Assembly: GCF_013299165.1 (NCBI RefSeq)
Contig: NZ_JAAFKD010000029.1
Span: 16,774 to 80,773, forward strand
Reading direction: 5' to 3'
DNA from: Microcoleus sp. bin38.metabat.b11b12b14.051
GTDB taxonomy: Bacteria > Cyanobacteriota > Cyanobacteriia > Cyanobacteriales > Microcoleaceae
Length of the DNA stretch: 64,000 bases
The translations under genes and the position numbers were made by a program. The notes under the pieces are model-generated. The model ran no database searches. It was not told the origin of the DNA and was given only the letters and a program-made list of their open reading frames with translations. How positions within the stretch are numbered: the first letter of the stretch is position 1; each line of letters begins with the position of its first letter. Shown here piece by piece: positions 1 to 8,496 of this stretch.

Positions 1-2
1 AT

Positions 3-977
3 TTGCTTGAACCCGGAGACTTGCTGGTACTCAACAACACCCGTGTTCTGCCGGCGAGGCTCTACGGGCACAAGCCCAACGGCCCGGCTGTGGAGATATT
101 GTTGATGGAAGAAAGGCAGCACAACTGCTGGCTGGCTTTGGTCAAACCGGGGAAACGCTTAAAGTTGGGAGCCAAAATAGAGTTTGAACCCGCCTCCTGT
201 GATGAATCGGCAGAAGGCCCTTGCTGTTGCCTTCCCGATGCTGTGGCAGTCGATCGTCGGTTGACTGCGACAGTAATTGCTAGGGACGAGTCAACAGGAG
301 GACGGCTGTTAGAATTTGACATCCCCACAGATGCGACTCTGGCGAAGTTTTTGGATGAATACGGCCACGTACCTCTGCCGCCCTACATCGATAAGTCCCA
401 GGCTGCACCGGAACAGTACCAGACTGTTTATGCAGAAAAACCTGGGGCGGTGGCTGCCCCTACAGCAGGCTTGCACTTCACCGAAGAATTGTTCAGCCGC
501 TTGGATGAGCGGGGAATTGATAAAACTTTTGTCACCCTCCATGTCGGGGTAGGAACGTTTCGCCCCGTGGAAGTAGCAGACGTGACAACTCACCAAATGC
601 ACAACGAATGGGTGGAAGTATCCGCTACCACCGTCGAGAAAATCCGCGAAACTCAAGCTAGAGGCGGGCGGATCTTTGCTGTGGGTACAACAGCAGTACG
701 AGCTTTAGAGGGAGCGGCTGCGGCGAGTGGCGATTTTTCCTTGCAGCCTTTTTGCGGCCAGACAAATTTGTTTATTTATCCAGGTTACAAGTGGCGGGTT
801 GTGGACGGGATGATTACCAATTTTCATTTACCGCGCTCTACTTTGATGATGATGTTAAGCGCGATGGTTGGAAGGCCTCGGCTGTTGGAACTTTACCAAG
901 AGGCGATGGAGCATCAGTACCGTTTTTATTCTTTTGGCGATGCCATGCTGATTTTACCGGAGGCAAAAAAAGATTAA
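3..977 (+). CDS. queA: S-adenosylmethionine:tRNA ribosyltransferase-isomerase (5' end missing)
   Basis: QueA transfers and isomerises the ribosyl part of SAM onto 7-aminomethyl-7-deazaguanine in tRNA, making epoxyqueuosine in the cytoplasm. The visible 324 residues begin inside the conserved N-terminal block ([16 protein letters not shown]) and run through the PTAGLHFT and VGVGTFRPV blocks to a C-terminal block with [15 protein letters not shown]. The family is usually about 340-390 residues, so only the extreme N-terminus lies beyond the window edge; the TTG at position 3 is an internal codon, not a start. It faces rpmF tail to tail, with about 150 bp between the stops. The family assignment is secure. 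Confidence 0.95.
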   Translation: MLEPGDLLVLNNTRVLPARLYGHKPNGPAVEILLMEERQHNCWLALVKPGKRLKLGAKIEFEPASCDESAEGPCCCLPDAVAVDRRLTATVIARDESTGGRLLEFDIPTDATLAKFLDEYGHVPLPPYIDKSQAAPEQYQTVYAEKPGAVAAPTAGLHFTEELFSRLDERGIDKTFVTLHVGVGTFRPVEVADVTTHQMHNEWVEVSATTVEKIRETQARGGRIFAVGTTAVRALEGAAAASGDFSLQPFCGQTNLFIYPGYKWRVVDGMITNFHLPRSTLMMMLSAMVGRPRLLELYQEAMEHQYRFYSFGDAMLILPEAKKD

Positions 978-1131
978 GTGAATATCTGACACCATTCTCA
1001 ACCTTTCCTTTAGGGCGGCCCGAAATGGCCACCCCACAAGAAAATATATGTGTTGGCCAACAGCCCGGAAAGCCTGTTAAGCGAGAATGGTGCAAAATAT
1101 CAGAAATGCCAATTGTTAATTTTTAATTGCT

Positions 1132-1305
1132 TTATTCTTCCTCCTCTTCCTCATTGCCGGGATACACGAAGCTGTTGGAGCGGCCAGTCAGAACTGATTT
1201 GCCCAGAGACAGAGCTTTCTGAGCTGCCACTACAGCTTTGCGCTTCCATGTGGCTTTACGCATATTCTTTCTGGATTTGGAGGTTTTCTTTTTAGGGACT
1301 GCCAT
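1132..1305 (-). CDS. rpmF: 50S ribosomal protein L32
   Basis: A 57-residue basic protein starting [14 protein letters not shown], the typical L32 N-terminus, and a component of the large ribosomal subunit. The frame is open upstream for another 31 codons, but the L32 start is the internal ATG at 1305 because homologues begin MAVPKK. The C-terminus ends in a run of glutamates after FVYPGN, the usual position of the short acidic tail in cyanobacterial L32. No zinc-binding cysteines are present, so this is the Cys-less form. It is followed by queA on the opposite strand; its upstream side is the 82-bp repeat array. Confidence 0.95.
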   Translation of the reverse strand: MAVPKKKTSKSRKNMRKATWKRKAVVAAQKALSLGKSVLTGRSNSFVYPGNEEEEEE

Positions 1306-1417
1306 GACGCTAAATACTTTCTGGTTGTATAGACAAACAAACATTCTAGCCGATTTTGCCTCGCTGGCTCGATCGACTCTCCGATAAGTGTTAGCCAAGC
1401 AATATCCCGCAGTAGCA

Positions 1418-2021
1418 GTAGGGTGCGTCAGCAGCTAGCCTCTCGAACCACACAGCAAATCTCCAGGCTGACGCACCCTACAGTTAAATCCCCGTAGCAG
1501 TAGGGTGCGTCAGCAGCTAGCCTCTCGAACCACACGCCAAATCTCCAGGCTGACGCACCCTACAGTTAAATCCCCGTAGCAGTAGGGTGCGTCAGCAGCT
1601 AGCCTCTCGAACCACACAGCAAATCTCCAGACTGACGCACCCTACAATTAAATCCCCGTAGCAGACTGACGCACCCTACAATTAAATCCCCGTAGCAGTA
1701 GGGTGCGTCAGCAGCTAGCCTCTCGAACCACACAGCAAATCTCCAGGCTGACGCACCCTACAGTTAAATCCCCAGTAGTAGGGTGCGTCAGCAGCTAGCC
1801 TCTCGAACCACACGCCAAATCTCCAGGCTGACGCACCCTACAGTTAAATCCCCGTAGCAGTAGGGTGCGTCAGCAGCTAGCCTCTCGAACCACACAGCAA
1901 ATCTCCAGGCTGACGCACCCTACAGTTAAATCCCCATATTCGTCGTATCGTAGTATCGTAGGGTGCGTCAGCAGTTAGCCTCTCGAACCACACGCCAAAT
2001 CCCCAGACTGACGCACCCTAC
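1418..2021. repeat. Array of seven 82-bp palindromic repeat units plus one truncated unit
   Basis: Each unit is a 64-bp inverted-repeat block opening with GTAGGGTGCGTCAG and closing with its reverse complement, followed by a roughly 18-bp linker. Units begin at 1418, 1500, 1582, 1698, 1778, 1860 and 1958. The spacing is 82 bp except where a 34-bp right-half fragment lies (about 1665-1697) and at two irregular linkers. The stem sequence also occurs singly elsewhere in the window (for example 16924-16987 and 54633-54698), so this is a tandem amplification of a dispersed palindromic element. It fills most of the 1306-2061 gap between rpmF and the TM2 gene. Confidence 0.9.
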
Positions 2022-2061
2022 AGTTAAATCCACCCAATCTTCCCATCTCCCCCTCTCCTGC

Positions 2062-2538
2062 TTATAGTTCGTGAAAGTAGTACATTACAATGCCAGTAAC
2101 AGGGTCATTCTCGATGCTGACATAACCGGTTTTGAGCATTGCGGTGAAAGCCTCTTCCACTTGGGCAAAAGTAGCACCGGTAGCCATCACGCCTTGAGTG
2201 ACAGATAATCTGCCGTTCTTGGTATAAGCTGCCTTCAGGAGTTTAATCCCTAACTGTTCCGCGGTTTGCTTCTGGTATGTCGAGGCGATCGCCCCGTTGG
2301 TAGAAGATAGCGGTATACCTTGGGGAGATACGCCGAGTTTGCCCCTGAGAGTGGCATTGTGTTCGTCCACCATCTGCGGCAGCAGCAGCAAGTCAAACAA
2401 TTGCCCGAACCCAAACAACCCAAAGGTACACAGCCACAGCAAACCTGTGCCAATCTTGCCGTTGTAGAGGCGGTGGAGTCCGAATGGGCCGAAAAAACAA
2501 GCTGCCCATAAAAGGTAACTAACACCTAAATTGCTCAT
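2062..2538 (-). CDS. TM2 domain-containing membrane protein
   Basis: 158 residues, taking the ATG at 2538 ([11 protein letters not shown]), which fits the family better than the open frame upstream. Residues 1-60 form the TM2 domain: two hydrophobic helices with the [14 protein letters not shown] turn, followed by [19 protein letters not shown]. Residues 95-158 form a soluble tail ([17 protein letters not shown]) that looks like a small winged-helix module, a layout common in cyanobacterial TM2 proteins. It is predicted to sit in a membrane with the tail in the cytoplasm. No function can be inferred. It stands alone between the repeat array and the acsF upstream region. Confidence 0.8.
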   Translation of the reverse strand: MSNLGVSYLLWAACFFGPFGLHRLYNGKIGTGLLWLCTFGLFGFGQLFDLLLLPQMVDEHNATLRGKLGVSPQGIPLSSTNGAIASTYQKQTAEQLGIKLLKAAYTKNGRLSVTQGVMATGATFAQVEEAFTAMLKTGYVSIENDPVTGIVMYYFHEL

Positions 2539-2833
2539 TTTATGCCCGTCCTGCCTGGTTATTCTAAGAATTGGAGTCCCTTTATACATTTTGTACTTTC
2601 TATCTGGTGTTTGAACAGTTTGACAGCAGCAGATATTTGTGCATTGTCGGAAGTTATTGGTTATTTACAATTCCCCATGCCCTGTTTGGCTCATGCCCTG
2701 TTTGGCCCATGCCCATGCCCGTAAGTAATTGTGCGTAGCAATTCTTAACGCCAGCGACATATTTTTGGGGCCAAGAGCTTGGTAAACTAGAGGGCGTGGA
2801 AATTACAGCAGCTTTGAGCTGGATTCTACGCGG

Positions 2834-2896
2834 TTCGGGCTACCGGTGCTGGCCGGAGATACAAGGGCGATCGACCTCACCCGCCCGACACCCGAA
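2834..2896 (+). ncRNA. Possible structured RNA (three-way junction)
   Basis: The outer arms TTCGGG (2834-2839) and CCCGAA (2891-2896) pair. Inside are two hairpins: CCGG/CCGG (2843-2846 with 2853-2856) and GGGCG/CGCCC (2865-2869 with 2882-2886). It lies 340 bp upstream of acsF in a gene-free stretch. I do not recognise it as a known RNA family, and the pairing could be chance. The strand is a guess based on the direction of acsF. Confidence 0.25.
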
Positions 2897-3188
2897 ACAA
2901 GCAAGTTGTTATAAGAAAGCTCCCTGAAAACCCTGTGGCTTCAGCCCAAGGATGAAAGGGAATGGCAGACTTTAGTTTGCTTTGACACAATTAACCAGGG
3001 CAGGCTAAAATTAGTTTTTTCATTAATTTTGTCAGTACAAGACATTAAAACCTACCCCCGGACTGGGGGAAAGTATACGTCTGAGGAGCTAGTTGTAAGA
3101 CTAGGATAGCAGCCCGCCATTTTTGGCAAAAGGATTGCGCCCAGAAACCTGATTGCTCAGGATATTACGGCCGAAAGGTTTTAAGAAT

Positions 3189-3209
3189 CCCCTTGCCTTT
3201 AGGCAGGGG
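3189..3209. repeat. Solo hairpin resembling the IsrB-element end
   Basis: The hairpin (CCCC, TGCC, loop TTTA, GGCA, GGGG) is followed by AGTGTCA. It closely matches the hairpin at 34571-34591 that marks the left end of the IsrB element (CCCC, TGCC, TTTA, GGC, GGGG, then TTAGTGACA). It sits about 30 bp upstream of the acsF start codon and is probably a decayed IS200/IS605 end. Confidence 0.5.
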
Positions 3210-3239
3210 AGTGTCAAAAGCAAAAAATCTAATAAACAT

Positions 3240-4313
3240 ATGGTAGATTCCCTCAAAAAACCCGCTTTTGCCGAACAGCAAGAAGCGAAAACCCCAGCCA
3301 AAGAAACTATTCTCACACCGAGATTTTACACAACAGATTTTGACGAGATGGCCAAAATGGACATCTCGGTAAACGAAGCCGAACTCGAAGCAATTATCAA
3401 AGAGTTCCGCGTTGACTACAACAAAACCCACTTTGTGCGAGATGCCGAGTTCGATCAATCTTGGGAACACATCGACGGCGAAAAGCGCAAATTGTTTATT
3501 GAATTCCTCGAACGCTCTTGCACCGCTGAGTTTTCCGGCTTCTTGCTCTACAAAGAATTGGCCCGCAAGCTCAAGGACAAAAATCCGGTACTCGCCGAAG
3601 GTTTCTTGCTGATGTCTCGCGACGAAGCGCGGCACGCCGGATTCCTCAACAAAGCGCTGTCGGACTTTGGTTTGTCCTTGGATTTGGGTTTCTTGACAAA
3701 GAGCCGTAGTTACACATTCTTCAAGCCGAAGTTTATTTTCTACGCCACTTACTTATCCGAAAAAATCGGTTATTGGCGCTACATCACAATTTATCAGCAC
3801 TTGAAAGCGCATCCTGAAGATCAGATTTATCCGATTTTCCGCTTCTTTGAAAATTGGTGCCAGGATGAAAACCGCCACGGAGATTTCTTTGATGCGGTGA
3901 TGAGAGCTCAGCCTCAGATGTTGAATGACTGGCGCGCTAAGCTGTGGTGCCGCTTCTTCTTGCTGTCGGTATTCGCCACGATGTATCTCAATGATATCCA
4001 GCGCGGTGGTTTTTATCGATCGCTCGGACTCGATGCTCGGGAATACGACATTGAAGTAATCAAAAAGACCAACGAAACCGCAGGCCGCGTCTTCCCCGTC
4101 ATGCTAGACGTGAACAATCCAGAATTCTATGAACGGCTGGATATTTGCCTCAAAAACAATCAGCAATTGACCGCAATTGTAGCTTCTGAAACTCCGAAAA
4201 TTTTGCAATTGTTCCAAAAATTGCCTCTGTATGTGTCCAACGGTTGGCAGTTGGTGAAACTGTATTTCATGAAGACGATCGAATCGCCTTCTGTTGAAGG
4301 TGCAGTGCGTTAA
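3240..4313 (+). CDS. acsF: Magnesium-protoporphyrin IX monomethyl ester (oxidative) cyclase
   Basis: AcsF is the aerobic di-iron cyclase that builds ring E of chlorophyll, converting Mg-protoporphyrin IX monomethyl ester to protochlorophyllide. The 357-residue protein starts at the ATG at 3240 ([10 protein letters not shown]); an upstream ATG at 3153 is in frame but would translate across the IS-like hairpin. Di-iron ligands are visible as E97 (TAEFSG), E129-x-x-H132 (DEARH) and E210-x-x-H213 (ENRH), and the RYITIYQHL and [10 protein letters not shown] blocks match the family. Length is normal (about 350-360). A strong intrinsic terminator follows at 4340-4371, so it is probably monocistronic. 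Confidence 0.96.
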   Translation: MVDSLKKPAFAEQQEAKTPAKETILTPRFYTTDFDEMAKMDISVNEAELEAIIKEFRVDYNKTHFVRDAEFDQSWEHIDGEKRKLFIEFLERSCTAEFSGFLLYKELARKLKDKNPVLAEGFLLMSRDEARHAGFLNKALSDFGLSLDLGFLTKSRSYTFFKPKFIFYATYLSEKIGYWRYITIYQHLKAHPEDQIYPIFRFFENWCQDENRHGDFFDAVMRAQPQMLNDWRAKLWCRFFLLSVFATMYLNDIQRGGFYRSLGLDAREYDIEVIKKTNETAGRVFPVMLDVNNPEFYERLDICLKNNQQLTAIVASETPKILQLFQKLPLYVSNGWQLVKLYFMKTIESPSVEGAVR

Positions 4314-4339
4314 TTTTTGATTTTTCATCCTCTGTTACG

Positions 4340-4371
4340 GCGGTTCTGCGGAAGCGGAACCGCTTTTTTTT
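4340..4371 (+). terminator. Intrinsic terminator of acsF
   Basis: The 7-bp stem GCGGTTC (4340-4346) pairs with GAACCGC (4357-4363) and is followed directly by a run of T to 4371. It lies 27 bp past the acsF stop. Confidence 0.85.
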
Positions 4372-4415
4372 GCTATGATGTTATACCAATTATGAAAAAT
4401 ATTGCTACATACAAA

Positions 4416-4829
4416 TTAGAGAATTTCATCTGTAGGGAAACGGCATTGCCGTGTGCGGCCAAGAGTTATGAATAGCGACTGGCTGAAATACTCTAGGGAT
4501 TTCTGTTTTTCTCCCAAATCTGAGTAGACTAAACCGATATTGTTGAGGGTGACAGCTTCTGAGGAGCGATCGCCCGCTTCTCGATATAGTTTTAATGATT
4601 CTTCCCATTTGGCGATCGCTTGTCTCTTCGATTCTACTGTGCCTTGCTTAGAAAGTTGCTCTGCTCGATCCTAGGCCCTTTCAGCCGCCACGGCTTCTGG
4701 GTTTCCCTGTTGCTGCGATCCGGCTTGACTTTTAATCACAGTGGGTGCAGCCATGACAGGTGGACTTAGCAGAATGCTAGCACCGATCGCTAAGCTCCAG
4801 CGCCCCCAAACCCAAAGCATGAGATTCAT
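4416..4829 (-). pseudogene. Remnant of a TPR-repeat protein
   Basis: From the ATG at 4829 the reading frame encodes a signal-peptide-like start (MNLMLWVWGRWSLAIGA) and then VAAERA. An in-frame TAG follows at 4671-4673. The same frame then continues as tetratricopeptide sequence: AEQLSKQGT, KWEESLKLYREAGD, ALT-like VTLNNIGLVYSDLGE and KSLEYFSQSL. It ends at a palindromic GGCAATGCC repeat and a stop at 4416. This is the N-terminal part of a secreted TPR (probably CHAT-type) protein, inactivated by an amber codon and cut short where a repeat was inserted. The CHAT assignment is a guess from common cyanobacterial architectures. Confidence 0.7.
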
Positions 4830-4988
4830 AAACACCCACTTAAACAACACCTTGTTAAGCGCTATCATAGTCGATCGGATCTTGCTCGCGTGTGCTTTCC
4901 CGCTGCGTGCCGCTTACGCTATTGTCAAATTAGTATTTTAATCTTAGAGATCGCTCTGCCATCTGCCATCTATATTTTCTGCTGTTTT

Positions 4989-6503
4989 ATGAGACTCAAC
5001 AAAAAACTATTCAACAAATCAACTGTGATTTTTGCCCTGGGAATGCTCGGCGTTTTCCTGATGTCATTTCTGCTGCGCTTTTGGGAACTGGAGCGATTTA
5101 ACGCTTTTGTATTTGACGAGGTTTATTACGCGAAGTTTGCCAACGATTATCTCACGAAAACACCTTTTTTCAACGCTCACCCGCCCCTGAGTCAGTACAT
5201 AATTGCGATCGGGATTGCGATCGGCACTCACCTCCCCTTCGGCAAAACCGCAGTCAACAGTCTGGCAGGCTCCATGCTCTCCCCTTGGGATTACCGCTGG
5301 CTGAATGCCCTCACAGGCTCCTTTATTCCGCTAGTTGTCGGAGCCCTGGCTTATCAGCTACTTCGGCGCCGTACCTTTGCTTTTTTGGCTGCTTTCTTTA
5401 TCGCCTGTGACGGTTTATTTTTAGTTGAATCTCGCTATGCACTGAACAATATTTATCTGGTTTTGTTCGGAATATTAGGACAGTTATTTATTCTGAAATC
5501 CGTAGAAGCAAAAGGCAAAAAGCGCTGGCTGTGGTTGGTGCTAGCCGGGATAGGTTTCGGTGCTTCTGCTGCCATTAAATGGAACGGGCTGTGGTTTCTC
5601 TTCGGTACATATCTAATTTTAATTTGCGCGTGGGTGGTGCGTTTTTTCCAAGGAAACCAAGGAGAGCGAGAACAGAATGCCGAAGTAAATGCGGCTCTTC
5701 TACCGCCAGAAAGTCCAGTACAAAAACTGACTCAACTCAATTTTATAGAAGTTGGATTGAGTCTAGCTGTGATTCCTATTTTAGTTTACAGCATCTCCTG
5801 GATTCCTCACCTGCATCTCAATCCGACTCCCAACTTTTGGCAGATGCAAACGGAAATTTTGACTTATCACCAGCGGATTAAAAGCGGCCCTAACGTGCAT
5901 CCTTACTGTTCGGCGTGGTATAGTTGGCCTTTGATGCTGCGCCCAATAGTTTACTTCTACAAAACTGTTAGCAGTAATGCCCAACCAGATCCTGTTTTGC
6001 CAGCTTTACCCAGCGGTGTGAATCCGGTAATTTTTGACGTGCACGCGATGGGTAATCCTTTTCTTTGGTGGCTGTCAACCTTAGCTTTACTGCTAGTAAT
6101 AGGAGTTTTAGTTCACCGGGTTTTAGTGTGGCAGCAAACGCGCAGCGAGACTTCTGTTGAGGCGATCGAACAGCAGCGACCGATTTTGTTTCCGCCAACT
6201 GCCGAAATGTGGCTGGCGCTGTATTTAATAGTTAACTGGGTGGCTAATTTGCTGCCTTGGGTGAAGGTGACTCGCTGCGTATTTTTGTACCATTATATGG
6301 GCTGTTCTGTGTTTGCAGCCTTAGCGCTTGCTTGGTGGACTGACAGGTGGCTGCACAGCCCTCAAACTCGCCTCCGAGGCATGGGAGTAACAATTATTTT
6401 TCTAGTTTTGGGTGCTTTTATTTTCTGGATGCCTCTGTATTTGGGACTGCCTTTGTCGCAAATGGAATGGAAAATTAGGATGTGGCTGCCGTCTTGGGTT
6501 TAG
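4989..6503 (+). CDS. Dolichyl-phosphate-mannose--protein mannosyltransferase family (GT39)
   Basis: A 504-residue polytopic membrane glycosyltransferase. The start at 4989 (MRLNKKLFNK) is preferred over an open upstream frame without family similarity. The N-terminal loop carries the acidic pair FDEVYY (D43, E44) typical of PMT/ArnT-like GT-C enzymes, followed by NAHPPLSQY and WDYRWLNALTGS. About ten hydrophobic segments follow, with PWVKVTRCVFLYHY near the C-terminus, a PMT-family signature. It probably transfers a sugar from a lipid-phosphate carrier to proteins or glycans on the periplasmic side; donor and acceptor cannot be read from sequence. It stands alone, followed by a CCGGGTTT-type repeat. 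Confidence 0.85.
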   Translation: MRLNKKLFNKSTVIFALGMLGVFLMSFLLRFWELERFNAFVFDEVYYAKFANDYLTKTPFFNAHPPLSQYIIAIGIAIGTHLPFGKTAVNSLAGSMLSPWDYRWLNALTGSFIPLVVGALAYQLLRRRTFAFLAAFFIACDGLFLVESRYALNNIYLVLFGILGQLFILKSVEAKGKKRWLWLVLAGIGFGASAAIKWNGLWFLFGTYLILICAWVVRFFQGNQGEREQNAEVNAALLPPESPVQKLTQLNFIEVGLSLAVIPILVYSISWIPHLHLNPTPNFWQMQTEILTYHQRIKSGPNVHPYCSAWYSWPLMLRPIVYFYKTVSSNAQPDPVLPALPSGVNPVIFDVHAMGNPFLWWLSTLALLLVIGVLVHRVLVWQQTRSETSVEAIEQQRPILFPPTAEMWLALYLIVNWVANLLPWVKVTRCVFLYHYMGCSVFAALALAWWTDRWLHSPQTRLRGMGVTIIFLVLGAFIFWMPLYLGLPLSQMEWKIRMWLPSWV

Positions 6504-6534
6504 GTTAGAATATACAAAAATTGTACACGCTCTA

Positions 6535-6642
6535 GAAACCCGGTTTATTTGTGTAAACTGGACTTACGCATCAAGCTAAAGAAACCGGGTTTTTACCAAT
6601 CTGCGGGTGCAACGAAGGATTGTCGTAAAAAACCCGGTTTCT
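6535..6642. repeat. CCGGGTTT-type palindromic element
   Basis: Three alternating copies of GAAACCCGGTTT and its reverse complement lie at 6535, 6581 and 6626. The part from 6561 (ACTTACGC, then TCTGCGGGTG, then AAACCCGGTTTCT) matches the element at 10868-10970 in order and spacing. Related copies lie at 8404-8471, 20977-21047 and inside 40598-40952. Confidence 0.8.
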
Positions 6643-6675
6643 CACCACCCGCGTGTCAGTCATAATAGAAATCTT

Positions 6676-7305
6676 ATGTCTAAAAACTCCCCAAAAACTT
6701 CTGCGGAAATGGAGGCGATCGCCCGCGCACCCAATCTTGTTGAAATCAACAAACAAATCCGGGACTTGATTATAGATTATGCCATTGGATCGGCAATTAT
6801 GGGACTCAACCCCCTGCCGGGAACTATGACGGTGACGCTTCTAGCTGCAAGCGTGTTGCTGTTAAAAATGATGCGGGATATTGGGGGAAGATGGGGCTAT
6901 CCCAAGGGTCAAGATGCGCTGGCTATCGGAGGCAATCTGTTCGGGGGTTTGGGTTCGTTTTGGGTCGCGTTTATGGCTTGGGTATCGATGTATGGTTTGG
7001 GTTTGTTTGTGCCGTTTGTGGGCGGTTTTGCGCTGGCATCATCGCTGTTTGCGCTGACTTGGAGGGTGGGACAGGCGACGCATCTTTATTATGCTAGCGG
7101 GCGTCAAATGGATGCAGCGCAACTGAAGCAAGTATTTGATGATGCTCAACCGGAAGGAGCAACTTTGTTTAAGACGAATATTGGGGCGATCGCATCTCAG
7201 AATCAAGTAGCAGAAAATTCGATTAAATCCCTCAATGATGACTTGATCAATGGTAAAATAAGTCAAGAGGAGTTTGAGGGAAAACTTAAAGATATTCTTC
7301 ATTAA
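6676..7305 (+). CDS. Hypothetical membrane protein with SHOCT-like C-terminus
   Basis: 209 residues from the ATG at 6676; the frame upstream reads through the repeat element and is not likely coding. Two hydrophobic regions (about residues 40-62, ending AASVLLLKMM, and about 88-130, containing LGSFWVAFMAWVSMYGLGLFV) suggest an inner-membrane protein. The last 25 residues (LINGKISQEEFEGKL) match the SHOCT pattern, a short oligomerisation motif. I do not recognise the family. It ends 22 bp before the Uma2 gene, so the two may be cotranscribed. Confidence 0.7.
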   Translation: MSKNSPKTSAEMEAIARAPNLVEINKQIRDLIIDYAIGSAIMGLNPLPGTMTVTLLAASVLLLKMMRDIGGRWGYPKGQDALAIGGNLFGGLGSFWVAFMAWVSMYGLGLFVPFVGGFALASSLFALTWRVGQATHLYYASGRQMDAAQLKQVFDDAQPEGATLFKTNIGAIASQNQVAENSIKSLNDDLINGKISQEEFEGKLKDILH

Positions 7306-7327
7306 AACCTGTCACCCAAATAAAAAT

Positions 7328-8224
7328 ATGCAATTCAGCCTGGATCTAGAAAACTATCCCAAAACTTTACCAGACCACACTCAGCTACCAGAATCAGACG
7401 GCACTTTTGTGAAAAACTTTCAAGAACATCCCCAAAGCATTCTGTTAACCGATTCCATTAATCCTGTCTTCCAAAGTATTCATCCAGATGGTAATTACTG
7501 TATCGGTCAAGATAGCGGCATTTACTGGCGATTGACAGAGCCGCTAGAAAAGGGTTCAGAAGCACCAGATTGGTTTTACGTTCCCAATGTCCCGCCAAGT
7601 CTTGACGGTCAATTGCGCCGTTCCTATGTGATGTGGCAAGAATTTGTAGCACCGTTAATTGTGTTGGAATTTGTATCGGGAAATGGTTCAGAGGAACGGG
7701 ACAGAACGCCTTTGTTGCGATCGGGTAAACAGGAAACTAAGCCTGGTAAATTCTGGGTTTATGAAAATGCGATCCGTCCAGCTTTTTACGGGATTTATGA
7801 AGTAACCAAGGCGAGTGTTGAAGTTTATCACTTGATAGAAAATAGGTATGAATTAATGGCTGCGAACGATCGCGGTCATTATCCAATTCCAGCGTTAGGA
7901 GTGGAATTGGGAATTTGGCAAGGAATGTATCAAAATGTTGATTTACCTTGGCTGCGTTGGTGGGATAATGAAGGTAATTTGCTGTTGACTGGATTTGAAA
8001 GAGCCCAACAACAACAGCAAATAGCTGAACAAGAAAGGCAAATAGCTGAACAGGAAAGGCAACGAGCTGAACAACAACAGCAAATAGCCGAACAAGAAAG
8101 GCAAATAGCTGAACAAGAAAGGCAAATAGCTGAACAGGAACGGCAACGAGCCGATCGCACTCAACAAGAATTAGAGCAATTGCGCGCTCAGTTGCGATCG
8201 GCCGGAATTGAACCTCAATTGTGA
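7328..8224 (+). CDS. Uma2-family protein (DUF820) with a repetitive coiled-coil tail
   Basis: 298 residues from the ATG at 7328. The N-terminal 220 residues match the cyanobacterial Uma2 (putative PD-(D/E)xK nuclease fold) type: APDWFYVPNVPP, VLEFVSGNG, GKFWVYEN, then GHYPIPALGVELGIWQG and LPWLRWWD. The C-terminal 65 residues are a charged coiled coil made of IAEQERQ heptads encoded by near-identical 21-bp repeats, ending LRAQLRSAGIEPQL. Uma2 proteins are abundant in cyanobacteria and their role is not settled; many may no longer be nucleases. A second member lies at 11055-11765 with the same ending motif (LRAAGIEPEA). Confidence 0.85.
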   Translation: MQFSLDLENYPKTLPDHTQLPESDGTFVKNFQEHPQSILLTDSINPVFQSIHPDGNYCIGQDSGIYWRLTEPLEKGSEAPDWFYVPNVPPSLDGQLRRSYVMWQEFVAPLIVLEFVSGNGSEERDRTPLLRSGKQETKPGKFWVYENAIRPAFYGIYEVTKASVEVYHLIENRYELMAANDRGHYPIPALGVELGIWQGMYQNVDLPWLRWWDNEGNLLLTGFERAQQQQQIAEQERQIAEQERQRAEQQQQIAEQERQIAEQERQIAEQERQRADRTQQELEQLRAQLRSAGIEPQL

Positions 8225-8282
8225 TAAAAGCCTTGTTGGGAGGGAGCTAGACCTCTTGCAAAAGTCTTTTTGATCAACTTTG

Positions 8283-8348
8283 GGAACGGGCAAGATGCCC
8301 GTTCCACATAAAAAAATATCTTTGTGGAACGGGCATCTTGCCCGTTCC
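8283..8348. repeat. Double palindrome (GAACGGGCA family)
   Basis: Two blocks, 8283-8305 and 8325-8348, are each self-complementary (GGAACGGGCA, short loop, TGCCCGTTCC) and are also inverted copies of one another. The block is typical of dispersed cyanobacterial palindromic elements and may act as a terminator for the Uma2 gene. It is followed at 8404-8471 by a diverged CCTGGTTT form of the CCGGGTTT-type element. Confidence 0.8.
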
Positions 8349-8496
8349 TAACTATTTTTGCAACATGGCACTGTATTGGCAAATAAGAAATAAAGGATGA
8401 GGTGAGAAACCTGGTTTTTTACGAGAATCCTGGATTGCAGCCAGCAGATTAGGTGAAAAACCTGGTTTCTTTAGTATTGATATTGAGACTGAGTTT

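Larger units (their letters stand above)
2539..3239. other. Intergenic region upstream of acsF
   Basis: No convincing gene. It holds short direct repeats of CATGCCCTGTTTGGC around 2686-2722, a segment able to fold as a three-way junction (2834-2896), a stretch at about 2925-2975 (TGTGGCTTCAGCCC then GGATGAAAGG) resembling 3' ends of IS200/IS605 elements, and a hairpin at 3189-3209. The acsF promoter must lie here, but I cannot place it. Confidence 0.5.

Noticed and set aside
1418..2021. Regular repeat array that could be taken for a CRISPR
   Set aside because: The whole 82-bp unit including the linker is repeated; there are no unique spacers, the arms are 64-bp palindromes, and no cas genes are nearby.
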